Source: Epiperipatus broadwayi (taxonomy: Eukaryota; Onychophora; Udeonychophora; Euonychophora; Peripatidae). Taken from it: DNA of 64,000 nucleotides. The notes under the pieces were generated by a model. That model was not told where the DNA came from. It did no database searches and saw nothing but the letters and a program-made list of their open reading frames with translations. Both the position numbers and the translations under genes were made by a program. Where the stretch lies: the NCBI GenBank assembly GCA_028023455.1, contig JAQFVV010000003.1, forward strand, positions 768,001 to 832,000, given 5' to 3'. Of the stretch, positions 37,179 through 47,480 are shown one piece after another. The first letter of the stretch is position 1; each line of letters opens with the position of its first letter.

Positions 37179-37511
37179 TAAATAAGCATTTATTTTATAT
37201 AGCGTATGTTTACAATTGTATACATTCAAGTGTTAATAATAAATGAATACTTTCTCACCAATACAAGATATTAGTATTTATGCAGGAATAAAAGGAATCT
37301 CTTATTCCTACGACTCAAATGCTTATATATGAGCAAATCTGAAGTACTGGCAAGTAAAGCGTGAGGATGGAACCATCACTTTAAATTACTATATACGATG
37401 TCTGAATGAATGACGTGGGTGAAATTGTCTAGAATTTACTAAACGTCATTCCAACTGAAACTTAATCATATATAAATAAGCATTTATTTTATATAGCGTA
37501 TGTTTACAATT
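37179..37511. repeat. Exact 39-bp direct repeat flanking a 255-bp segment
   Basis: The 39 bases beginning TAAATAAGCATTTATTTTAT and ending GTTTACAATT occur at 37179-37217 and 37473-37511 without a mismatch. The enclosed 255 bases are less AT-biased than the surroundings. They contain a GAATGACGT and ACGTCATTC inverted pair (TGACGT is the CRE/ATF core) and, on the minus strand, GCTCATATATAAGC. The perfect identity suggests a recent tandem duplication or a recent insertion. I do not recognise the insert. Confidence 0.8.
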
Positions 37512-39321
37512 AATTAGCTTAAAAGGCTGATATTTGAAAGCTAAATATTGTTTTAATATAAAGCAGAGCACATATTTTTCAAGATTTGAATAGAATCCTT
37601 AACTTATCACTGTATTTTTTTTTCATAAAAATATAATAGTGGTGTGTGCATGTGTGTAAAATATTAAACAAAAATGCTTAAAAACAGACAATTAAAACAG
37701 ACAAAAAACCTTGCTGAGTTTCATCAAAACCACATCTAAAAGTCTTCAACTTTGTAAAATGAAAATTTTATTGCTTGTATTATTAAAAAATAAAACAATA
37801 ATTGAAAGATTGATTGTTAAGGAGGAGCAGAAGGATCTGTTCTATATGATGAGGGCATCTATTTTATTAAGGTATGTTTAATATTTTTGTGTCAAATTTT
37901 ATAACAATAGTGTTACTTTTTAAAAAAAAAAAGATTATAGTAAATTTTTCATGTTAAGTGACATTTTACTTAAACAATTAGACACAATTATTACTCACAT
38001 ATTCATTTTAAAGGAATTGAACTCCTCTTAACATAAATAAAATTACATGTTCAGCACAATAATGTGATTTAACCTACTATTAATAACAAATGATCAGATG
38101 ATATCATTTTATTCTCATAGCTTATAGACTTGTTGCATTAGACATAGAATTTTACATATATTCTTAGTTCCTTCTTATGTAATCAATTATCATAAGATCA
38201 AGCAAAGATGAAATTGTCATGGTTAAGCATAAGACATTTATTCAATTAAACCATTTTTTATGATTTTCTTATATTTGGGACAATATACTTTTTCCTCAAC
38301 AATAAGATACTCTTAATAAGAAAAAAAAACTATTTATAGAAATCGTAAGAATAGTAACAAAAAGACTTTCACAGATAAAAATGTAACCAAATAAATATTA
38401 TTTGGAAGGAAAACATGTCATATGTCAGTATCAGAAATAACAAATAAACATTCATTCGTGTATCCTATAGTTCTTGAATCTATAACAACGTGACCATTAT
38501 GGTAAGTGAAAAAGACCTTCATGAAAATATATTTTGTTTATTTATTTTCATTTGATTGATAATTATTTTATGTTTTTATTTTATTTCAATGACAGACAAG
38601 TTCATATCTATTAATCTAAGTTTCAAATTTTTTATGTTACCATCAAGTGCTTAAAACATTCACTGGATAAAGATTTAATTAGTTCTTCATTTATGGAGAA
38701 AAAATATCAAAAATTTATACCTATTTTTACAATATATATATATGTTTATAATGTTATTTGACAGAAAGGCAAATGAGGTATGTAAATAATAAAAACATGC
38801 AACTAAAAAAGAATGATCACTGATGATTGTAACTAGCCATTATTTTTTTACATCCCCATTTTATAATTTTCTCAATGCCCATTGATTATAAAAATATTTT
38901 TGGTCTTAAATAAAATTTGCCTTCATTGACAATATGATTTCTAAAATATGGTTATTCCATTCACTTTTTAAAATAAATAAATAATAGCCCTTAAAAATAT
39001 TCTTCAAAAAAGCAATTCTTGTAATAATATATTAAAGTTTATTCAGCCAACATTAAGTTCTAGGGATAATGAAAAATGACATTTTACCTAATAATAAAAT
39101 TTTCAACATAATATATATCTTAATCCTGATACTGAAAACAATTGACTGCCAAATTGCAATATAAAAAAAAATCTTGCTTAAAAGATAAGTAATTAAAACA
39201 AATTTCTATGGAGAATAAATAGTTCATTATTTTAAAATCAAAATATATAAAACTTCAATTAAAAAAATAAAAAATTGCAAAAAGCTTTTAATTAATGGAG
39301 AAACATTTTACTAAACACATT
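37512..39321. other. AT-rich stretch, nothing recognised
   Basis: No supported gene or dispersed repeat in about 1.8 kb. Confidence 0.4.
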
Positions 39322-39350
39322 ATTACGATAGAATGACATTCTATCGTAAT
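39322..39350. repeat. Perfect 14-bp hairpin
   Basis: ATTACGATAGAATG at 39322-39335 and its exact complement CATTCTATCGTAAT at 39337-39350 are separated by one base. The surrounding AAACACATTATT recurs about 73 bases downstream at 39386. The function is unknown; a template-switch event during replication can create such quasi-palindromes. Confidence 0.9.
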
Positions 39351-42300
39351 TATAATCGCACGCAAGACGTTATAAAATAAATGCTTAAACACATTATTGC
39401 AAAAAAAAAAAAAAAATTAAATTAATTTTTTCATTGATGATTTACCCTTTTTTCTTACATAGCAAGAAACTATTTCCTGAATCACATTTAATTAAATACA
39501 AGTATTAAAAAAAAAAACAAGAAAAATTATGCATTTTACAATTTACAAAAAAAAAAAAAAAAAAGTAGTGTAAATTTTAAAATTTATTTTTGATACACTT
39601 TATGTTTTATTGTCAAAGTTTTTTTTATTTTTGTGGTATATAATCAATAAAACAGATTTTTTTCTTGTACTGTCATAAATTAAAAAAAAATACTGATCAA
39701 ATTTATTTATTTTATATAAATATAGTGAAATTTAAAAAAAAAAAACTGATAAAGAAACGTAATGTATAGTTGATTACTTACATTTTAATAATGTAAATGA
39801 ATAAATATTTTTTCAATGATATAGTAAAGGTATATTTTTCAATATTTAAGTAAAAGCTGCCATTATCGGAAAACAAACTACAAGATTATTGATTTAAAAT
39901 CGAACAAGTACATGAATTTTTAACTTAATGAATGAAATCATTTTTTAATATCTTTTTTGTTTTCAAAATAGTTTACAATTGCTATGAGTTTATTTAATAA
40001 TTTATGATTAACATATTTTTTTTCAAAAGCTTAATCCAAAAAATTAATTAAATGAATCTATTTTAAACTTGATGTACATGATTGAAAATTATTGCAGTAA
40101 ATGAAACTGGCATTTTTTTATATTTTGTAATTGTTAATGATGAAAATCTACTTTACTTTCGATATGTAATAAATGAAACTATTAACTGCCTTGCAAAAAA
40201 ACTAGATAGAAATCAGATAAAGTTTATTAATCATTATTTTAATTTTATAGTCAAAATAGTATTGTATACTGTATAATGAATAAACTCATACATTATTAGT
40301 GTCAATGTTGTTATTTTATTTTCAGTTGATGTAGCTTTAATGAAGTGAGTATCCTATGATATCATCAGTCTTATAAAATGCTGCCATTTTTTAATGGTGG
40401 ATAAATGACAGTTATTATTAAAAAATATATTCTGAAATTTTTTAAAAGATCATTATAATGAATAATTGATTGTAAACTGGGTAAAATGTATATGAAAGTA
40501 GCCTATAAGTATTTTTTTATGCAGTTTAATACAATATACTATTGTTTTCATGATTATAATCAATTGTTATTATCATTCTTAACTGCTACTTTTCTATGTA
40601 GTTAATGAAATATGAAATGCTAGAAAAGACAAAAAAATAAAAGGATAAAAAATGAAGAAGAAAGACATTGCAAGTAGAGGTAAGATGAAACATAATATGA
40701 GAATCACAATCAATATATCTAAAGAATACTTCTACTTTTTAAAATAAAAACATTTAGAGAAAGTATTTACTTAGAGAAAGTATTTACTGACTATCAGTTA
40801 TTTTACTTATAAGCAGGTATATCATAATAATATAAATTTTTGATGTTATAGACTGAACATATGTGATATAGTGTTCAAGGGCAAGAAGCAATCAAAATTA
40901 AAGAAGCATAAGATATGTTTCTCTGTTCAGAAATTAGTTTAAAACATTTAATAAAAGGAATAATAAATCAATATAAAATGAGGATTATTTTTGGAATCTT
41001 TGCAAAATAAAAAATATTAGTTTCAGTTCTGTTTATATAGATAAGTTAATAAAATCAATGAAAATCAGATCTTCTGATGTAAAATGAATAGAAATTATAA
41101 TGAAGAAGTTGCAAGTATTAACTAAGTAGATGAAAATTGCTCAGAAAAACTATTACTGAGATATTTGGCAATGAAGGTGAAATAATATTAAATCTATGCT
41201 TTTTATTACTCAAAAGTAAGTTCATTGGTCTTTAAAATGATTATACACATTAGGTAGCAGGGGGAAACTATGAAGTATATATATATATATTAATGTGAAA
41301 AATGCAAAAATAGAGTTTAAATATAAATTTATTAAGATTTATTGCACAATAAATTTTAGTAATTTGATATTTAAATTCTGCTTTAGTATTTTTCATGTAA
41401 ATATTTAAAATGGCAGAATATCAAAATGTAATTACATATAGATATATTGTAGCCACAAGGCTACATTATTGTATTAATAACAATAGTTAGCAGCATGATT
41501 CTTAAGTTTAGAATTGGTAATAATGTATAATTTATTTTATTAAATATTCCCTCTCCCACGAAATGATAATATAAAAATTCTAGACAATTTTTTTAAAAAA
41601 AAGTTCTAGTATTAAAGTCTTTATTCCTTCAACCATCTGGTTCATGAATTCGCAAGTGTGTGTGACTTAATTTCATTACAGCTCAGAGTTTGAGGGACTG
41701 TTTTCAAATTTATCCCAATAAAGTTATTTTAAAATAAATTAGAATAAGTGGTTACATTAATTTATTTCTTGCTCACAGTACAGTTTATAAAAGTTTTTGT
41801 TTCATCAGATATGTTAGAGCATAATGATTAGTTATATGAATATAGGAGTTTATGTTTGTGTTTGGATATCCATATGATAATTCTGTATGGTGCAAGTGTA
41901 TCATGCTTAAAGTCCACTCACTGCAACTTGTCTTGATTATGATAAAAATAGTTTATAAATGACTGGTACATTAATACTACTATATGGCCAGAGCATTTAA
42001 TACAGATCAGCATGTTTCAGTATTTCAATATAATTTTCATATTATGAGTTATGGATTAGCAGTTAAGAATGTGCACCCAAATAACTGTCTTATATTCTTC
42101 CCTGAGTTTGACAGTGGCTAAAATTTAGCCTGTTTTATAGTGTACCTCCTTTAAATCCAGTCACAAGTTTGAATGTTGATTTTATGATTATTGATTTCAT
42201 GATTAATGATTGTTTTGACAACTGATGAATTGTTAATAATTGTTTTGACTACAGATCAGTTTTTAATGATTAGTATTCTTTTGTAATGCTGGAGATGCAA

Positions 42301-42724
42301 CTTGTGGTTTTGTTTATGCTGATTCTCTATTAGTATTCACTGTATTCCTTTTATATTTAGTTTGATTAAATATTTTATGGGCACAATGATGTTGTACCAT
42401 ATCCCCTGTTGTCTTTTGTGTACCATTACAAATGGTGACACAACTGTCAGCCCAAAGATACTCATGTTCTTGTAAGCAATATACCGAGTGATCACATAAC
42501 TTGAACCTAGTTCAATATTAATAAAGTAGTGAAGTGAGGGGGAATAGAACATTAAACTTATTAAAGAAGAATGCTTTCCATTATTAATGAAAATTGATCC
42601 ATTTGATAAAAAACCTTCCCATTTTATGAGGAAAAGAAATTAGAAGTAGCAATTTTTTAACAAATTTGTCAAAAGATGTTAAAATCTCCAATAATATTAC
42701 AGAGAAAAAATGAAGATAAGCATT
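39351..42724. other. AT-rich stretch, nothing recognised
   Basis: About 3.4 kb of AT-rich DNA. A short tandem duplication (TTAGAGAAAGTATTTAC twice) lies at 40755-40788 and a TA tract near 41277-41290. The minus-strand frame 42337-42552 might be a remnant of the LINE whose endonuclease lies just to its right, but I cannot show it. Confidence 0.4.
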
Positions 42725-43480
42725 AAATTTAACACTAATATTAAAATATTAATCTATTTATAATTGTGGGATCAGGATGAATGTAAACAAAGACTCCATT
42801 AAGCACTACTTCTTTATTGAGGCAATGTAATGACAACAAAATCTACATCAATATACATAATTTTAAAAGAGTAAAAAGGGATTCTCTTATCAATAATAAA
42901 TCATGTACCTGCTGAAGGGGAGTCAGATGACTTTTAAAAAGCAGAAAACTCTTTACTTATCAAATAATCAGAAGGATCAATACATGAACCACTGCATATT
43001 TTAGTTTCCAGAAATCCTATAACAAACAGTTGAATAATATTACATCATTGATTTAAAGAAAGAAAATTATTGATTGAATTAAAGCTTCACATGTTGAAAG
43101 ATATAATTTTGATTATCATTAATAATTATCGATATATATATATATATATATATCGATAATTATTAATGATATATATATATATATAATTTCTCCTTAAAAA
43201 CAATTCCCACTCCAATTATTTTGATTAGACAATAATAACACATGTATTGAACAAAAATTGTAATAATATATCCAGAAATAAAATATTTTATTAAATATCA
43301 TAAATCATATAACCAAAGGCACCCATAAATAATATTACCAAAAGAACACCATCACCCACAAATCTATTAAACTTATGGATAAAATTTACAAAAGAATAAT
43401 ACAAACTATCTACAGTAAGTAAATGACCTACATTGCAAAACTTTAAAAATTTACATAATACAGCAGAAGCATCTCTCACA
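42725..43480 (-). mobile_element. Tx1/L1-like LINE fragment, endonuclease region (possibly the inverted 5' part)
   Basis: On the minus strand 43020-42780 translates as VIGFLETKICSG, then DYLISKEFSAF, then KSSDSPSAGT and FIIDKRIPFYSFKIMYIDVD. These resemble the IxCLQETK and GVxILV segments of an APE-type LINE endonuclease, followed near 42760 by VFVYIHPDP (normally INVYAPND). Stops interrupt it. Upstream on the same strand a 62-codon frame (43479-43291) containing RDASAVLCKFLKF could be part of ORF1, but this is weak. The plus-strand reverse transcriptase just to the right (43930-45055) may be the other half of the same insertion. Confidence 0.45.
43115..43170. repeat. Perfect 56-bp palindrome with TA core
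   Basis: ATCATTAATAATTATCG, a TA tract and CGATAATTATTAATGAT form an exact palindrome. A further TA tract follows to about 43185. It could extrude as a cruciform and is likely to be replication-unstable. Confidence 0.9.
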
Positions 43481-43929
43481 GAATATTTGCCATTTAAGAA
43501 AGGAAACTATTTCTAGGTCATTCACATATATGGTCAAGAAACTACATTACATGGACCTTAGACCACCATCCTTTTATTAGAGTTTCAACAGCCATCTAAA
43601 CACAAACTGAAACAGTTAGTGGAATATATATGTTGGAGCCAGCATACTCACATTACAGAGATAAGCTGTAAGCAGGTGATCCTTATAACCTCGCAAAAAT
43701 GCAGTTTCAAGAATGTGATTACAATGATAAATTTACTTTTATGGAGTTTTCAAGTAAACTTGAATCAATACCTGAATCCAGTCACCCTTGTCTTCATGAG
43801 ATAACATACTTTATTTATGGGCACCTAAATTATTTTACTTCTAAATCTTAAGCAAATCTAGTCAATTTCATTTTTTAAGAAATATATACAATATAAAGCT
43901 TATATTCAATATCTCTAATAATTTTTTTA

Positions 43930-45055
43930 AAGAAACAGAAAAACTCTCAACTTTAGAAAATTTAAGACCAATATCAATGAGTTCATTGGTATAAAAGTCT
44001 TAGAGGCAGTCCTAAAAGATAAAATCAAGTCTTATCAATGCTTTCAAAATATCAATTTGCTAAGAAGGGTTTCTACACTAATCAAGCAGCAGTTTTTTTA
44101 TTTAGAATAGTCATTGACATAATCAGAAAAAAACAAAATGGTCCAATGATGATTCAACTGGATATAAAACCAGCCTTTGATATGGTTTCTGTAGATTATC
44201 TGATTAACACCCTTGCTACACCACCATTTCTATAGCATATATTTAGGTATTGATAAATCTACATAGGAGTAGAGTGGTGCAATCATCCCCAATTTTTCAA
44301 TATACTAAAGTTCTTCATTAAGTACAATTCTTTTCTCAATGTACATAAACCCTCTGTTGAAAACTATTGAAAGTGATTTACCTATCATATACTTATCAAG
44401 CCTTCAAACCAGTATTAAAAGTGTTGCTTATATGGATAATATTGCAGTTTTTAATCATCCAGAAAAACAAATGTTGCTTGTATTAAAATTACTTCAAGAT
44501 TACAAATACAAACTCATATTCAATATGAAAAAATTATGAGCTTGGCAAATTTGCACAGGATTTGGTATTGAAGATCACTTTAAGGGAACACCTAGCCATT
44601 TTTTAGGTTTCCCATTTCATTTTAGTCATGCACAAATGAAAACAGACATACAGAATAACATTACTAATAAAAATAATGAACATTATCAATTCCCATCATT
44701 GATAAAGCATATCTCTCTATTGCAATGACCTCATTATACAATATGCTAATTATGTCAGGAGTCATATATTACATCCCTATAATAAAGTTTACTAAGAAGT
44801 TTACTGATTATATCCATACACAATTAAATAAGTTCTCTGTAAAAAGATTGCAGCAATATTAGTCAAAAGGCTTCAATGTCATACCATAATGGATCTTAGC
44901 CTGTGTTCAATAAACTTATTTAGAATTCAAAAATCACTTAAAATCATCTTAGCATATGCTACATTATTTTTTTATCTTCAAATTTCTTTTAAAATCATAT
45001 CAATATATAAACCATCTCAATTACTAATTATGTGAAATTACTTAAAGACTCATTC
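43930..45055 (+). mobile_element. Decayed LINE reverse transcriptase, Tx1/L1-like
   Basis: Ordered reverse transcriptase motifs are readable on the plus strand. LENLRPISMSSL (about 43957-43990) matches NxRPIS, and KVLEAVLKDKI follows in another frame. An open frame from 44038 has NQAAVFLFRIVIDIIRKKQN and QLDIKPAFDMVSVDYL (normally LDxxKAFDxV). Then comes YMDNIAVF at 44432 (normally YADDxxxF), with both catalytic aspartates affected or shifted (D retained, second D replaced by N). Further on are FLGFPFHFS, a LIKHISLY run (normally LSLxGK) and a LNKFLWK-like match near 44830. This order suits the Tx1/L1 group. It is broken by stops and has no visible poly(A) end. Confidence 0.75.
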
Positions 45056-46129
45056 TATAAAATACAGAATCTTGTTTATTGCTCTCCATCATTATTAGGA
45101 AGTATATTCATTACTTTACCCAATACCAAATTATTAAGAAAAATTCATACTTGACAAATAAGCAACTATGCCACAAGTGTAGATACTGGTCAGTTGAACA
45201 AAAATTCTTTGATTTCTTGATAAAAAATAAATTTGGAGGCTTCATCAATCAACCATTTTTAAAAATACAGAAGACACATTCAGATATATGAAGATTATTG
45301 TAATCTTTGTAAAAAGAAATCAGAAACAAAAATCTCACATTTTTCTCTCTTGTCCCAATCTTGATAAAGTCAGAACTGAGATACCAGATATATTTAAGAC
45401 TAAAAATATAGATATTAAATATCTTTTTGAAATTTTGTAAAGGCTTTTTTTCACTCTTATGTGCCAAAGTTTTTGTTCTATATGCAACATGATGTACAAA
45501 ATGCATATTTGTTTAATCATTAGCTATTGAAAAAATTAAAATGTGTTTGAGTTGTAGCTTGATAATATAACAAAATGTAAAAAAAGAGGAAAGGTGATAT
45601 AAGAGATCCAATTTCAAATCTATGTAACTATGTAAAAAATATTTGAATTGTAAAAATTTGCAAAAATTTTTCACTTTGAATACATAACAAAAAATTAAAA
45701 GATGGCTGCTACAGGAAAGATGCATTAGAGCCAAAAATGAAGTGCATGGTTCAAAAATATCCAAAAGTTCTTCTCATTGATAAAAAAAAACCTCATAAGA
45801 TATAAACTAATATGGAAATATTTGATAAGGTAGCATCAGACAAGAATTAATTAAGCACTAAAGCTTATACTGGATGGAAATGAATAGTGAGAACAGATAA
45901 ATAAATTATTTTATTGTATGAAAAATGGAAATCAGGCATTGTTCAAGTATCTGATAAGATCTCATTTATAGCCTTATTTTGAATAATTTCTGATCAAAAT
46001 TTTTATTATCTTAAGTTTAACTGAAATACAGGCTTATTATATATTGTATCAATATATGTAAAATATAAGATATATGAGCACAGACTTTCACACCACCGAC
46101 CACATACCACTCTATCTCATATCTCTGAT
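45056..46129. other. Mostly AT-rich, nothing recognised
   Basis: Several open frames of 60-85 codons (45079, 45249-45506 minus, 45513-45764 minus) have no recognisable motif. They may include the eroded 3' end of the preceding LINE. Confidence 0.35.
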
Positions 46130-46275
46130 ACACTTGAACACATATATGTCAAAAAGATAAATAATCACCAATATACACATTTCATGCTAAACCAGCAATC
46201 ATCAGTTGGTCCAGATTATCATCTCCACACATATATGCAATAAGTGTTCAGATATATATTAAGCTAGCCAATCTT
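46130..46275 (+). repeat. Family F repeat fragment
   Basis: Shares CACATTTCATGCT, GGTCCAGATTATCATCTC (GGTAGCCCAGAATGCAATCTC in the other copy), GTTCAGATATAT and AAGCTAGCCAATC with 58205-58365 in the same order. It belongs to the family whose foldback form lies at 59781-60178. Confidence 0.5.
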
Positions 46276-46485
46276 CATACATTAATGGACAGGCTTCAAT
46301 CCAATCCACACTCCAACTATCCATTTAAATAAAAATCTGATGATGGAATGCTCAAAGACCACCCTGAGGCTGAGATTTTTATCACACCCATATTGATCTA
46401 AAGTCATTCTGACCCCGCCTGTACAGGACATAATCCATTTAATAAATATACAAGGGATGGACAAACATGGTGAGTGGCAGGTGAT
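46276..46485. other. GC-richer patch of unknown nature
   Basis: About 200 bases noticeably less AT-rich than the surroundings. The minus strand has a 60-codon frame (46464-46282) containing FLFKWIVGVWIGLKPVH and a CTGGVRMTLDQYG run. I do not recognise it. It could be the far end of the family F repeat at 46130 or a fragment of another retroelement. Confidence 0.35.
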
Positions 46486-47059
46486 GGAAAAATCTGTGCT
46501 TATATACTCTATATATTATCTTAAGTTTATTAATGACTGCATTTGAATCTGTGTGTCCTTAGTAAATGCAAAATTAGAAAGAAATAGTGATATTTGATCC
46601 AAATTCAATTACAGAACACTATGTCTATTGTTATTGGTACATTTTAATAATATAGCTATATTAGTTTTATAACTTGATAAAATACATACTGAATTTCATT
46701 TTTCATAATTTTTTTGCATGCTTTTATTTTCAAAAATCAGAAACATCAAGAAGTTTTTATCAATATGGGATTGAAAATTCACTTCAATTTTTTTAAAAAA
46801 TGTTTAATTACCCTTTTCTGTGGTTATATAAAAAGATTTTTTCTCACTCTAGAAAAGTAAAAACTTTGGCTAGAAGATAATCATTACCTTTAAGAAAATT
46901 GTCATACAATGGCAAAATATTATTATTGATGATCAAGTAACATAATATTCTTGAAATGGGAAAATTGACTTCAGGAGGTAATACACACATATAATCAGTA
47001 AAATAATAGTGCAAATATATATTATATAAACAAATCAAACAAATTGTTATGAAACAGAA
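46486..47059. other. AT-rich stretch, nothing recognised
   Basis: No supported feature. The minus-strand frame at 46844-47089 is hydrophobic and of random appearance. Confidence 0.35.
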
Positions 47060-47176
47060 TAATATCAAATTTGAAAAGAATTTAGTCAAAAATAAATAAT
47101 GTCAACTAAAAAATAATTATGAGATGAAATCATCTCAAATTTGAAGAGGAATTAGTCAAACATGAATAATGTCATT
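47060..47176 (+). repeat. Short tandem duplication
   Basis: TCAAATTTGAAAAGAATTTAG with TCAAAAATAAATAATGTCA (47068-47105) recurs with few changes at 47133-47172. The period is about 66 bases and there are two copies. Confidence 0.75.
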
Positions 47177-47194
47177 CTACGTGTTCAACTTGTA

Positions 47195-47480
47195 CATTAG
47201 GTACTTATAAACCATCAGATTAGACAAAGATGAATGTGAATACAGGATTGATGAAAGAAATATCAATAACTTTAGATATACTGATGACATCATACTTTAA
47301 TATAAAAAAACAGAAAACTTCACGAATCTCTTAATAAAGTTAAAGAATATAATGTAAAAATTTAGATTATAAATACATATGAATATAATAAAAATTGTGA
47401 TCAAGGGAAATGCAAATGACTTCAAATTTGATAACAAAGACAGAAATGATAATGTTTGCCTTTTTGATTCAGTTATTCTA
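47195..47480 (+). mobile_element. RTE/BovB-like LINE reverse transcriptase fragment
   Basis: Translation gives DECEYRIDERNINNFRYTDD, followed by IIL, then ENFTNLLIKLKNIM and, after a shift, MNIIKIVIKG. These match the RNINNLRYADDTxLMA, EELKxLLxKVKEES and LNxxKTKIM series typical of the RTE/BovB group. The first D of the YxDD box is retained. The sequence degrades within about 250 bases and no endonuclease is seen. Confidence 0.75.

Noticed and set aside
42337-42552. Minus-strand 71-codon frame as a gene
   Set aside because: It has no recognisable domain. It may be LINE residue between the endonuclease and reverse transcriptase regions, but I could not show this.
45249-45764. Minus-strand frames of 61-85 codons
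   Set aside because: They have no recognisable motif and sit in the zone where the plus-strand LINE relic probably ends.
46282-46464. 60-codon minus-strand frame containing FLFKWIVGVWIGLKPVH
   Set aside because: Interesting in composition, but I could not place it in any family. Kept only as an unclassified GC-richer patch.
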